From positions 1 through 64,000 of the forward strand of contig NZ_JYNS01000011.1 in NCBI RefSeq assembly GCF_000934725.1: 64,000 nucleotides of DNA. The letters run 5' to 3'. This DNA is from Methyloterricola oryzae (GTDB lineage Bacteria; Pseudomonadota; Gammaproteobacteria; Methylococcales; Methylococcaceae). The position numbers and the translations under genes were made by a program. Shown one piece after another: positions 38,590 to 47,764 of the stretch. Positions within the stretch are counted from its first letter, which is position 1, and every line of letters begins with the position of its first letter. The notes below the pieces were generated by a model, which saw only the letters and a list, made by a program, of their open reading frames with translations, was not told where the DNA came from and made no database searches.

Positions 38590-39306
38590 ATGCATGCAGT
38601 AATTCTGGCTGGCGGCAAGGGTACTCGCCTTCGCCCATATACAACGGTTCTTCCCAAGCCGCTTATGCCTATCAGCGATATGCCAATTATTGAAGTTGTC
38701 CTTCGTCAGCTTAAATCTGCCGGGGTAGAGAAAGTAACGCTCGCGGTCGCCTATTTGGCTGAGTTGCTCGAAGCCTTTTGTCTAGACGGCTCACGCTTTG
38801 GATTGGATATTAGTTATTCTCGAGAGGCTAAGGAGCTTTCCACGGCTGGCCCTCTAAAACTGATTGACGGATTGGATGATACGTTCCTTGTGATGAATGG
38901 AGATCTTTTGACGACGCTCGATTACAGAAAGCTACGCGATTTTCATAAATCTGAAAATGCCGCAGCCACTATCGCCGTACATCGACGCACGGTGAAAATT
39001 GACTTTGGCGTAGTTAAGACTAATGGACATCACCTCTTGGATAGCTACATTGAGAAGCCGGAGTTTGACTATCGAGTGAGTATGGGCATTAACGTTCTCG
39101 AACCGAGGGCGTTGAAGTATATTGAATATGAAGAAGCTCTGGGGATGCCGGACTTAATGCTTCGCCTAAAAGATGCAGGAGAAAAGGTTTGTACCTACGA
39201 GGAGCCGTGTACGTGGTATGATATTGGTCGAATTGAGGATTACGATCTCGCCGTGGATGGGTTCTGCAAAAAGCGCTCGGATTTTCTGCATTGCAATGGT
39301 GGGTGA
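38590..39306 (+). CDS. Sugar-1-phosphate nucleotidyltransferase
   Basis: This cytoplasmic enzyme joins a sugar-1-phosphate to a nucleoside triphosphate. The 238 residues show the signature GxGTRLRPxT at the start (AVILAGGKGTRLRPYTTVLPKPLMPI), the metal-binding Asp in TFLVMNGDLLTTLDY and a later VSMGINVLEPRAL. The fold is the bare catalytic domain without the C-terminal beta-helix of GlmU/RmlA-long forms and without the CBS domains of PtmE. The sugar and nucleotide cannot be decided; guanylyl- or uridylyl-transfer to an amino sugar or mannose is possible. ATG 38590 has GAGGAGAG 5-6 bases upstream; GTG 38584 is less likely. It is the first gene of the operon that ends with pelG, and an epimerase follows 8 bases later. 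Confidence 0.86.
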   Translation: MHAVILAGGKGTRLRPYTTVLPKPLMPISDMPIIEVVLRQLKSAGVEKVTLAVAYLAELLEAFCLDGSRFGLDISYSREAKELSTAGPLKLIDGLDDTFLVMNGDLLTTLDYRKLRDFHKSENAAATIAVHRRTVKIDFGVVKTNGHHLLDSYIEKPEFDYRVSMGINVLEPRALKYIEYEEALGMPDLMLRLKDAGEKVCTYEEPCTWYDIGRIEDYDLAVDGFCKKRSDFLHCNGG

Positions 39307-39314
39307 GTACATCG

Positions 39315-40229
39315 ATGGATATTTTGGTTACAGGCGGTACCTCGTTTACTGCTAGGTACTTATTGCCGGAATTAATAGAGAATTTCCCGTCAGCGCAAAT
39401 CACGGTAACGGATAAGTGCCCTGGCGCCCAACTGCCATATAATATTTCTTACGTAAACGCGGATCTTCGAGAGCGGGTGGACATAGATCGGCTGTTGGCG
39501 GGGAATGGGCCAGAGATTATTTTTCATTTGGCAGGGTATGGCGGACGGGACGCCAATCGATGCTTCGAAGTGAATTTGGGTGCCACACGTAACCTAATGG
39601 AGGCAGCTGCGTCGCTCGATGTTAAGCCTAGGATACTTCATGTCTCAAGTGCTTCTGTGTATGGAGTGACCGAGCACCGGGAGTCCCCAGTCAAAGAAAT
39701 TGCGCCGCTTAGGCCGGTTGCTTCGTATGGTGCGAGCAAGGCTGCGGCCGAATTGGCCGCATTCACGTATTTCTACCAATACAGGTTACCGGTAACCGTC
39801 GTCCGTCCATTCAATCTCATTGGACCGGGGCTTCCCTTGGGACTTGCGCCAGCTGATTTCTTGGCCCGGCTTAGAAACATTCAAGCAAATCAGCGCGGTG
39901 GTGTGCTTTCGGTGGGGAATTTGGATTCCGAGCGAGATTTTGTGGATGTTAGAGACGCTGTTCGAGCCTACGTGGCACTTGTCGAGTGCGATGATGTGTG
40001 GGGGCATCCGTTTAATGTGGCTTCGGGAGTCGCCGTTTCGATTCGAACTATAGTAGAAAGTTTTATTGACCTTATTGGGCTTCATGTCTCGATTCATCAG
40101 GACCCTACCTTTAAGCAGCAGGTTGAAGTTGCAAGCCAAGTGGGGGATTTCACTAAGCTGAGAGAACTCACTGGCTGGGCTCCACGTTTTAGTTTGCAGG
40201 ATTCATTACGCGATATGGTCTGCGAATAG
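39315..40229 (+). CDS. NAD-dependent epimerase/dehydratase (extended SDR)
   Basis: This nucleotide-sugar modifying enzyme has 304 residues. The cofactor motif is LVTGGTSFTARYLLPEL (its third Gly position is Ala, a variant of GxxGxxG), with the catalytic Ser/Tyr/Lys in LHVSSASVYGVTE and PVASYGASKAAAELAAF. VVRPFNLIGPGLP and ERDFVDVRDAVRAYV are typical of the GDP-sugar reductase/epimerase branch (RMD/GalE-like). It probably changes the sugar made active by the gene before it, for instance by 4-epimerisation or 4-keto reduction; Pel polymers need GalNAc made by a 4-epimerase. ATG 39315 follows the previous stop by 8 bases, so translation is coupled. Confidence 0.84.
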   Translation: MDILVTGGTSFTARYLLPELIENFPSAQITVTDKCPGAQLPYNISYVNADLRERVDIDRLLAGNGPEIIFHLAGYGGRDANRCFEVNLGATRNLMEAAASLDVKPRILHVSSASVYGVTEHRESPVKEIAPLRPVASYGASKAAAELAAFTYFYQYRLPVTVVRPFNLIGPGLPLGLAPADFLARLRNIQANQRGGVLSVGNLDSERDFVDVRDAVRAYVALVECDDVWGHPFNVASGVAVSIRTIVESFIDLIGLHVSIHQDPTFKQQVEVASQVGDFTKLRELTGWAPRFSLQDSLRDMVCE

Positions 40230-40333
40230 ACCTTTATCCAGGGATGTATTCTTTGATAAGCGTGACGCCCGATGGCCGTAATGTTGGGAAGTCGTCCGGG
40301 GCAATTCTCCCGCTTGTGGGTTTGGAGGTCGCT

Positions 40334-41971
40334 ATGACTATTCATTCGTACTCTCTATCCAATCGACTGCTATTCTGGGCTTTCGGCGGGATACTTATGA
40401 TTATTGTCCTGCTTTTGGGTAGCGCCTCTTCTTCAATTGGTCAAGGAGAGGGACAACAATTGGCTGTGCCGGCTTATGTTCATCCAATGCAGGATCCTCG
40501 AGCGTGGGACCGCATTATTGAATCCGCGCCCGGCAAGGTCGGAATTGTAGTGGCCAATGTTCTCAATGGGCCCGATTATCGACCTACCGACTACTGGACT
40601 GCGGTTATTCGTCGCGCGCATTCGTCAGGGATTCGGGTATTGGGATACGTCGATACGGGCTATTTCGGTACCACTGGCCTTACGACTCGCTTGGGGACTA
40701 ATTCGGCTGCGGACTGGATGGCGCAAGCGCAAAGGGATATCTCGGCGTGGTATGAGTTTTATGGGTCAGATATCGACGGAATTTTCTTCGATCAAGGCCA
40801 GAATGCTTGTGGCCCAACAGAGGATTCTGAGGACTGGGTCGAACTGTATCGACACCTCAACCACTATGAGAAGGAGAATCACCCGGGGGCGCTCACCGTA
40901 GTCAATCCTGGCACCACGGTTCCCCAATGCTACGAAGACGCCGCTGACGTTCTTTTGACATTCGAAAGCAGTTACGCAGCTTACGTTGGGAGCGACCCCA
41001 ATTCTGCGTTGAACTACCGCGAGCCTGATTGGGTGCCTCAGGATCCCTATAAGTTCTGGCACATCATTTATGGAGCATCGTTGGAACAAATGGCGTCAGT
41101 TATTCAGTTGAGCCAATTGCGTCACTCCGGTTATGTTTATGTTACCGATGACGTGATGGAGAATCCTTACGATAGTGTGCCTGAATCACTCTTTTGGGAG
41201 AATGAGCAGGCGCTAGTATTTGGCACGGGCATCGAGGTCTCTGATGGAGCCCCGGTTTCGAGACTTTGGTGGTCGTCTCCCCGACGATCGCCGAATCTGC
41301 TCGCGGAATCAACAGATTTTACCAGTACTGAGTTGTCATGGGGCGAGCCTGAGTCATGGGAATTCTTCAGTCCAGCGGTAATCGCCTTTGACATTTATGC
41401 CGATGGGGAGAAGATCCTCTCCTTACCCGCTTCGACCCATCGCGTTCGGGTCGGCGGCTTGATGCCAGATACGACCATGCACTTCTCCTTGTCGGCGAGA
41501 GACATGCGCGGGCGGTCAACTGAGCAGAGTAATATCGTGACAGTCACAACCTTGCCACTCCCTGACGGTAACCCCCTCTTGGAGGCGACAGTCGTAAGAA
41601 GTTCGACGAGCCTCACCTATCGAGCGAAGTTCTTGTTACCATTTTCTTTTTACCGCGTCTTTATTTCAACGGGCAATTCCGCTCATGCTTGTTGGTGGAC
41701 TGGAAGTACTCCACAAACCTGCGCAGATTTCGTAATTGAAAATGGACGTTTGTTACGTTACGCGGGGTCGGATGGCAGTTGGACATGGGAGCTGGTTTCA
41801 CGAGTGGTTCCGTCAATTGACGGCTACTCCCATTCTTGGACGATCAGTCCGAGTGATCTAGGGTCGGTTGATGGATCAGGGGTCGCAACATTTAACGCCG
41901 AGGGCTACGCGCCCGTCGTTTGGGCCTTTGCCAGCGATGAGGCCGGTAGTGAAGGTTTAGGACAAAACTAA
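40334..41971 (+). CDS. Membrane-anchored spherulin-4/GH135-like glycoside hydrolase with C-terminal FN3-like domain
   Basis: The 545-residue product has an N-terminal signal anchor (about 11-31, LLFWAFGGILMIIVLLLGSA) and then a (beta/alpha)8 spherulin-4 domain (about 42-300). The catalytic residues of this fold are visible: Asp in SDIDGIFFDQG, Asn in LTVVNPGTT and Glu in VLLTFESSYAAY. Sph3 (GH135) and the related PelA hydrolase domain (GH166) cut galactosamine-rich polymers, so this protein may stand in for PelA. A fibronectin-III-like module (about 330-430, VRVGGLMPDTTMHFSLSARD) and an unassigned beta-rich C-terminal domain follow. No deacetylase domain is present. ATG 40334 has GGAGG close upstream. 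It lies in one strand-run with the epimerase and pelE, probably facing the periplasm. Confidence 0.84.
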   Translation: MTIHSYSLSNRLLFWAFGGILMIIVLLLGSASSSIGQGEGQQLAVPAYVHPMQDPRAWDRIIESAPGKVGIVVANVLNGPDYRPTDYWTAVIRRAHSSGIRVLGYVDTGYFGTTGLTTRLGTNSAADWMAQAQRDISAWYEFYGSDIDGIFFDQGQNACGPTEDSEDWVELYRHLNHYEKENHPGALTVVNPGTTVPQCYEDAADVLLTFESSYAAYVGSDPNSALNYREPDWVPQDPYKFWHIIYGASLEQMASVIQLSQLRHSGYVYVTDDVMENPYDSVPESLFWENEQALVFGTGIEVSDGAPVSRLWWSSPRRSPNLLAESTDFTSTELSWGEPESWEFFSPAVIAFDIYADGEKILSLPASTHRVRVGGLMPDTTMHFSLSARDMRGRSTEQSNIVTVTTLPLPDGNPLLEATVVRSSTSLTYRAKFLLPFSFYRVFISTGNSAHACWWTGSTPQTCADFVIENGRLLRYAGSDGSWTWELVSRVVPSIDGYSHSWTISPSDLGSVDGSGVATFNAEGYAPVVWAFASDEAGSEGLGQN

Positions 41972-42052
41972 CTGATGGCTGTCTGCGCAAACCCTTTGCT
42001 GAGCCTTGACGCAAACGCCGCACCCACGACAGCTATTTAAGACTAAAGAAAT

Positions 42053-43120
42053 ATGATGGCCTGGGCAAACCGTGTCAAAAGAGGTGCCCCGCCCTTTAGC
42101 TGGGCACCGCTATTGATGGCAATTGCGGCGCTGTACCTGGATGCTCAAGCGGTCTCCGCATTGCTTGAAACTCCGCAAGCGAGACTTGCGTATACTCAGG
42201 CAATCCTTCTCGAGCATGGCGTTGCCGCGGTTCTGTTTAGCTTGGGAATGTTGGGTCTTCTTCCTTCTAACTATCGCCCTTCGCTGTTAATGGGCGTACT
42301 ACCTTTTTTCAGCGTCGCCTTCTTTCTTTCCATTCTAGGAATGTTCGGGACAGCTGTAGTGTTGCTATTGTCATCAAGGCAACGGGCGAGCTCTGAAGCG
42401 GTGGAAGTTTTCATTGATCGTTACCCACGGCCGGAACTTGAACCAGTTCTTGCGGGTACACGCCAGGGCAGGCAAGAGCTCGACTCAGCGAATCTAGTTG
42501 GAATATTGTCACGCTGTGAGGAGCCCACCGGTAGACTCGCCGCAGTAATTTTCACCATGAAATTAGACAACAAGAGCGCCGTAAGTTTACTGCGGCGCGC
42601 CTTAAAGGATCCGGCCGAAGATATCAGACTGTTGGCCTATGCTCTGCTGAGTCGACGCGAGAAGGCGCTTTATAACAGGATAGATTGGCTGAATTCTAAA
42701 ATTTCGTCTCCAGTTCAAGAGGCTAACCATGCCATGTTGCATCAGGGATTGGTTAACGCGTATTGGGAACTCGTTTACGCGGGTTTGGCTGAAGGTGAGG
42801 CTGCCAACTTCCTTCTGGAGCGAGCTCGACAAATCGCTCTGGTTGGCCTACAACACTTCTCAATGTCATCAGGTCTTTATTTTCAATTGGGACGAATTTT
42901 ATTACTCCAGGGTGAATTAGATCACGCCTATTTGGCATTCTCAAACTCACAAAGATTTGGTAGTGACGAGCGCAAGATACAACCCTATATAAGGGAGATT
43001 GCGCAAAAAATGAATATGCTAACAGAGCGTAGGAGTAGTTTTGATTCAGTAATATCCAGTTGGCAACCACAACTCTCAGCTGCTTCCGGATACTGTTACC
43101 CGGTGAGGGGCGAAAAATGA
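42053..43120 (+). CDS. pelE: PelE, inner-membrane TPR-type component
   Basis: The 355-residue protein has two N-terminal helix pairs (PLLMAIAALYLDAQAVSALL; LLMGVLPFFSVAFFLSILGMFGTAVVLLL, about 70-105). A long helical, TPR-like cytoplasmic part follows (about 120-335; SAVSLLRRALKDPAEDIRLLAYALLSRREKAL, LYFQLGRILLLQGELDHAYLAFSNSQRFG). In Pseudomonas PelE bridges PelD and PelF in the synthase complex. Position between a PelA-like hydrolase and pelF, topology and length support PelE; similarity at this protein is always low. Its TGA overlaps the pelF ATG (ATGA), so translation is coupled. The ribosome-binding site is weak (AAAGAAAT). Confidence 0.87.
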   Translation: MMAWANRVKRGAPPFSWAPLLMAIAALYLDAQAVSALLETPQARLAYTQAILLEHGVAAVLFSLGMLGLLPSNYRPSLLMGVLPFFSVAFFLSILGMFGTAVVLLLSSRQRASSEAVEVFIDRYPRPELEPVLAGTRQGRQELDSANLVGILSRCEEPTGRLAAVIFTMKLDNKSAVSLLRRALKDPAEDIRLLAYALLSRREKALYNRIDWLNSKISSPVQEANHAMLHQGLVNAYWELVYAGLAEGEAANFLLERARQIALVGLQHFSMSSGLYFQLGRILLLQGELDHAYLAFSNSQRFGSDERKIQPYIREIAQKMNMLTERRSSFDSVISSWQPQLSAASGYCYPVRGEK

Positions 43121-44628
43121 AAGGCAGCAATCCGATCGCTGATATTACCTTGGTTCTTGAAGGCACCTATCCATTTATGAATGGCGGCGTTTCGCATTGG
43201 GTTCACCAATTGATTTCAGGACTTCCTCAATTTACGTTCTCTCTGATCTTTTTAGGTTCGACCGAAGAGAGCTATAGTGGCCTTCGCTTCAGATTGCCAG
43301 ATAATGTCACTCACTTGCAGTGCTTCTATTTGTGGGGTAACGAGGAATTCGAGACTCCTAGAGAGCGAAGTGGGAATGTCGATAACTTTGCTGTCGTCGA
43401 ACACCTTCATGATTGGTTTCGCTCCAAAGGAGATTTTTGCACCGCACCTGTTATCGGACATTTTCTTCGTGAACTAGCCAACCCCAAGGGACGCGCCATT
43501 GCCGACTTTTACTTCAGCAACTCTGCATGGCACTTTATTTGCCAACGGTATTCCGAATCAAAATGCCGTCATGCGAGCTTCGCCGACTACTTTTGGACTG
43601 TTCGCATGATGCACGCGCCGCTCTTGAAGCTAGCGCGGGGAGCGGCCTCAATTCCGCGAGGTAGAGTCGTTCATTCGGTGAGCAATGGCTACGCTGGGTT
43701 TCTCGCGGTTGTGTTAAAGCAGTTGCAGGAAATCCCGTTTATGCTCACCGAGCATGGAATCTATTCGAAGGAGCGTAAAATTGATTTGCAGTCCTCGTAC
43801 ATTGAAGACTGCGACGATTTGTTTAGCGATCCTCCACCGCACGGGATGCAAGAACATCGCTACATGTGGATTCGTCATTTCGAGGGACTGAGTCGTTTTG
43901 TGTACAGTGAAGCAAATCCCATCCTGAGTTGTCACGAAGGAAATCGGCGCCGCCAAGTGAAGGACGGCGCTGCAGATGAGCGCACACACGTTATTCCGAA
44001 TGGCATAAACCTTACAAATTATGTCGCGCTTCGCTCAAAGCGGCCAGAGAAGATTCCTATGGTTTTAGGCTTGATAGGGCGTATGGTGCCGATCAAGGAC
44101 ATCAAAACTTTCATCAGGGCTATGCGCGTCGTTGCAACCCGACTGCCGGCCGCGGAGGGCTGGCTTATCGGTCCGGAAGCGGAAGATCCGAAATACGGGG
44201 ACGAGTGTCGTCAGTTGGTTGCCAATCTAGGGCTAGAGGCTAATGTTCGTTTCTTAGGATTCCAGGATCTGGATACTATTTTCCCGCAGTTGGGGCTGTT
44301 GGTCCTGACTTCGATTAGTGAGGCGTTCCCTTTAGTGTTGTTGGAAGCGTTTGCCACCGGCGTTCCCGTGTTAACGACCAATGTCGGCGCATGCCGAGAG
44401 ATCATCGAGGGTAACACTGCTGAAGACAAGGCCTTGGGCAGTGCAGGAAGTGTCGTGCCAATCGCTGACCCGGAAGCCACCGCCGAAGCAGCGATCGCGC
44501 TCCTTACCGATGAGACTCGGTGGAAGGCGGCGCAACGTACCGCTATCGAAAGAGTAGAACGCTATTACTCTGAGCCCCGGTTTCTTGGCGCATATGGAGA
44601 GGTCTATCAGGCCGCTTTGGGGGATTAA
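43117..44628 (+). CDS. pelF: PelF, cytoplasmic glycosyltransferase (GT4) of Pel-type polymer
   Basis: PelF polymerises UDP-sugars (UDP-GalNAc in Pseudomonas) on the cytoplasmic face. The 503 residues start with ADITLVLEGTYPFMNGGVSHWVHQLISGLP, the PelF signature. FMLTEHGIYSKERKIDL and HVIPNGINL lie in the middle. The GT4 C-terminal half has IGRMVPIKDIKTFIRAM, FLGFQDLDTIFPQLGLLVLTSISEAFPLVLLEAFATGVPVLTTNVGACREII, with the expected E-x7-E type motif. Length equals known PelF. ATG 43117 has GAGGGG upstream and overlaps pelE by 4 bases. pelG starts directly after the stop. AT-richer codon use than the backbone. Confidence 0.95.
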   Translation: MKGSNPIADITLVLEGTYPFMNGGVSHWVHQLISGLPQFTFSLIFLGSTEESYSGLRFRLPDNVTHLQCFYLWGNEEFETPRERSGNVDNFAVVEHLHDWFRSKGDFCTAPVIGHFLRELANPKGRAIADFYFSNSAWHFICQRYSESKCRHASFADYFWTVRMMHAPLLKLARGAASIPRGRVVHSVSNGYAGFLAVVLKQLQEIPFMLTEHGIYSKERKIDLQSSYIEDCDDLFSDPPPHGMQEHRYMWIRHFEGLSRFVYSEANPILSCHEGNRRRQVKDGAADERTHVIPNGINLTNYVALRSKRPEKIPMVLGLIGRMVPIKDIKTFIRAMRVVATRLPAAEGWLIGPEAEDPKYGDECRQLVANLGLEANVRFLGFQDLDTIFPQLGLLVLTSISEAFPLVLLEAFATGVPVLTTNVGACREIIEGNTAEDKALGSAGSVVPIADPEATAEAAIALLTDETRWKAAQRTAIERVERYYSEPRFLGAYGEVYQAALGD

Positions 44629-46008
44629 ATGGCCGGAATTGGGTTCGAACTGCGTAAGCTTCTGGAAAGCGGCACCTATCTCGGAGTTGTGAAGGCCTAT
44701 GGTTATGCCGGGCTAATCAGCGCTGGCCCCTGGGTACTATCCATATGCGGTGTTTTTGCCATCGGACTGATTCGGCTCGATGCGCGTAGTGCCGGAACTT
44801 GCATGCAACAATTTCAAGTCTCAGTAACTTATCTTATTGTATCATCCTTCATTGTTACTAGCCCCGTCCAACTTACTTTTACCCGCTTTCTCGCTGACGA
44901 AATTTTTAAGAAAAATGAGTCAGAGATTGCTGCCAATGTAACCGGTGTTCTTACATTTGTTTTTCTGATCAGCGGAATTCTTGCGTCGCTGGCAACATTT
45001 TTGATCTTAGAGGAATCACTGCTATATCGCCTTGAGATGATCAGTGGCGTCGTGGTACTCTCCGGGACGTGGATCGTCATGAGTATAGTGTCGGCAATAA
45101 GGGAATACATGCGGGTTTTAGTTGGCTTTCTTCTCGGGTACAGTACATCAGTCGTCTCAGCGTTTGGATTTCGGAACGAAGGACTCGAAGGGCTGCTGGC
45201 TGGGTATTTAATTGGACAGTTATTATTGTTTTTTTATTTACTATTGTTAGTATTTCGCCGCTTTCCGGCTGATCAGTTGATACGAATTGATTTCCTGGGG
45301 CCAAGTGCGTTCTATCCGCGCTTGGCACTGATCAGCGCATTTTTTTCAATGGGGATGTGGGTGGACAAGTTCATTTTCTGGTGGAACCCGCATACTAGCG
45401 TTCCTGTAATTGGCCCCCTGCGTGTTTCCGACATATACGACTTACCAATTTTTTTGGCATACCTTTGCATTATTCCAGGCATGGCTTCTTTCCTAGTGCG
45501 TGTAGAAACCGACTTTGCCGATAGGCATAAAGCTTTTTTTGACTCACTAGAGGGAGGGGCCTCTTTGGCTGAAATCACTGCGCTTAGAGATGATATGGTC
45601 GACTCAGTTAGGCGTGGATTGAAGGAGATTCTAAAGATTCAGGGTATGTCTGTTATTGTAATATTTGCCACGGGTCCTCAACTGCTGGACCTGTTTGGTA
45701 TACCGAACTTATATCGTATTCTGCTGAACGTTGACGTTGTGGCTGTTAGCGTACAGGTGATGCTGCTGGCTCTTCTGAACTTCCTCTCGTACCTGGATTT
45801 ACAACGTGCCATGTTGAAGCTCGGAATGTTCTTTTTCTGTACCAACACGGCCCTGACTGGGGCTACCCAAGTGCTGGGTCCGTCCTTCTACGGATACGGT
45901 TTCGCTCTTTCGGTAATCGCAACTACCTTGCTTGCCCTAACTGTGTTGTCCGATGGATTGAATCGCCTCATATTTCGAACTTTCATGCTCCAGAGAGTCG
46001 TTCTTTAG
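44629..46008 (+). CDS. pelG: PelG, Wzx-like polysaccharide membrane transporter (3' end altered by IS)
   Basis: This 459-residue inner-membrane protein has about 12 helices, related to MATE/MOP flippases, and exports or supports the growing Pel chain. MAGIGFELRKLLESGTYLGVVKAYGYAGLISAGPWVLSICG is the PelG signature; ADRHKAFFDSLEGGASL and GIPNLYRILLNVDVVAVSVQVMLLALLNFLSYLD are also characteristic. It starts one base after the pelF stop. The stop codon TAG is made of TA plus the first G of an insertion sequence terminal repeat. If the element is removed and one TA restored, the frame continues 11 codons (YVRNQTRHYSR) to a TAA at 48952-48954. The truncated form may still work, because all helices remain. 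Confidence 0.94.
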   Translation: MAGIGFELRKLLESGTYLGVVKAYGYAGLISAGPWVLSICGVFAIGLIRLDARSAGTCMQQFQVSVTYLIVSSFIVTSPVQLTFTRFLADEIFKKNESEIAANVTGVLTFVFLISGILASLATFLILEESLLYRLEMISGVVVLSGTWIVMSIVSAIREYMRVLVGFLLGYSTSVVSAFGFRNEGLEGLLAGYLIGQLLLFFYLLLLVFRRFPADQLIRIDFLGPSAFYPRLALISAFFSMGMWVDKFIFWWNPHTSVPVIGPLRVSDIYDLPIFLAYLCIIPGMASFLVRVETDFADRHKAFFDSLEGGASLAEITALRDDMVDSVRRGLKEILKIQGMSVIVIFATGPQLLDLFGIPNLYRILLNVDVVAVSVQVMLLALLNFLSYLDLQRAMLKLGMFFFCTNTALTGATQVLGPSFYGYGFALSVIATTLLALTVLSDGLNRLIFRTFMLQRVVL

Positions 46009-46198
46009 TCGGCCCTGCAAAAACTCTGGAGGCGGCGTGGGCACTGAGATTCGTGCCGCAATCGAGATAGCTGGATCCCCGAGAAGCTGGTTTAATCGAG
46101 GCTGATTTCTGGGGGATTTGAGGCTTGTCGTTATGACCGTAACCGTCCGGCGGACGACAGTCTTGTCGGGTAGCCGCGGAGCGGCTTATGGCTGAAGT

Positions 46199-47699
46199 TT
46201 ATGCGGCGGCTGGTTTCCAGTTATGCGGTAGCAGACTGCCGATATCTCTTTGCTTGGTGGTCGGCAGGCGGTTGAGCACGTCCTTCAGGTAGGCCTCCGG
46301 GTTGAGGCGCAGTGCCTTGCAGGTCTGGATCAGGCTGAACACCGTGGCCGCTGCCTGCCCCTCGCGGGGCGAGCCCAGAAACAGCCAATTCTTGCGGCCG
46401 ATTGCCAGCGGGCGGATGGCCCGCTCGGAACAGTTGTTGTTGATCTCCAAACGACCGTCCTCGGTGTAGCACTGCAACGCCGGCCAGTTTTTCAGGGCTA
46501 ACCGATGGCCTTGGCCGCAGGTGACTTGGGCGCCAACTCGCGCAGGCGGTCCTCCAGCCAGTCCTTGAACTGACTCAGGATCGGCCGGGCTTTTTCCTGA
46601 CTGGGCGGACGAATGCCCTCGGCATCCAGTTCCAAGTCTTTGGCCTCCTGTTCGATGCCATACAGTTGACCGATGAAGCCCAGGGCGTCATGGGCACTGA
46701 TGCGCTTACCCTGCTCGGCCTGTCGGGCAATCTCGAAGAATTTCCTGCGCGCATGCGCCCAGCAGGCCACTTTGGCGATCTTGTCATCGGCGAAGACCTA
46801 GTCATAGCCCGCATAGGCGTCCGCCTGCAGGTAGCCGCTGCAGTCCTCCAGCCTACCCTTGGGGTGCTTGCCCGCCCGCGTCTCGGTGTGGTCGTAGACG
46901 ATGATCGACGAGGAGTGACCGGCATAGATCCAGAACCGTGTCTCGCGGGTCTTGCCCCGGTCTTGAACCGCCACAGTGGTGTCGTCGGAGAAAATCACCG
47001 CCTGCCGCCGCTTGAGCAACACCAGCAGCCGGTCGCTCAGCGGCTTGAGGGCCACGCCGCATTGCAGCACCCAGTCGCACAGGCTGGTGCGGGCGATGGG
47101 AACACCCTGGTGGGTGAAGACTTGCTCGATGCGGTACAAGGGCAGGTGATAGCCGAACTTGGCCATCAGCACATACGCCAACACCCCGGCAGTGGGATAC
47201 CCTGTTCGCTCACCTGTGCCGGCGCCGGCGCAGTATCCAACGGTCCTTGGCACTTGGTGCAGGCGGACTTCTCGCAGCGCGTCTCGACCACCTTGAGCTG
47301 TGCGGGCACGTAGTCCAGCCGTTCGGAGCTCTCGTAGCCGATGACGGGTCGCTCTTCGCCGCATGCCGGGCAAGCCCGTTCCTTGGCCGACAGGGGCACC
47401 ACCACGATCTCGCGCGGCAGATGTTCCGGCAAGACTACGCGCTTGGGTTGCCCTTTGGCCGGGGATTTCACCACCGTCTTGAACTCCACCGGGCTGGCGA
47501 GCGGGAGGTCTTCCGGCTGTTCATCCCAGAGAGGCATTTGCGCCGGATCAGGCAGGGTCTGCAAGCGTTCCGAGCGGGCACCGAAGATCAGCTGCTTGAG
47601 CTTCGCCATCTCGAATTCCAATTATTCGATGCGGCCGTCACGCTCCGCCAAAGCCGCTTTCAGGGTCGTGATTTCTTAGGCGAGGGCAGTTGCATTCAT
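46199..47699 (-). pseudogene. tnpC: IS66 transposase TnpC, multiply disrupted
   Basis: The ATG at 47699 starts MNATALA followed by a TAA; a second TAA falls just before LEFEMAKLKQLIFGARSERLQTLPD. The zinc-finger region (CPACGEERPVIGYESSERLDYVPAQLKVVETRCEKSACTKCQGP) is followed by a frameshift at about 47200. The DDE core continues in another frame (LCDWVLQCGVALKPLSDRLL, IFSDDTTVAVQDRG, DAYAGYD) up to an in-frame TAG at about 46798-46800. A one-base deletion near 46500 shifts the frame again before LEINNNCSERAIRPLAIGRKNWLFLGS. It cannot make an active transposase. Confidence 0.9.
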
Positions 47700-47764
47700 G
47701 GTCCTATGACACCCGCCGAAAACCGCCAAGCCCCTTGTTTCATGGGGCTTGGCAAGCCATTCCA

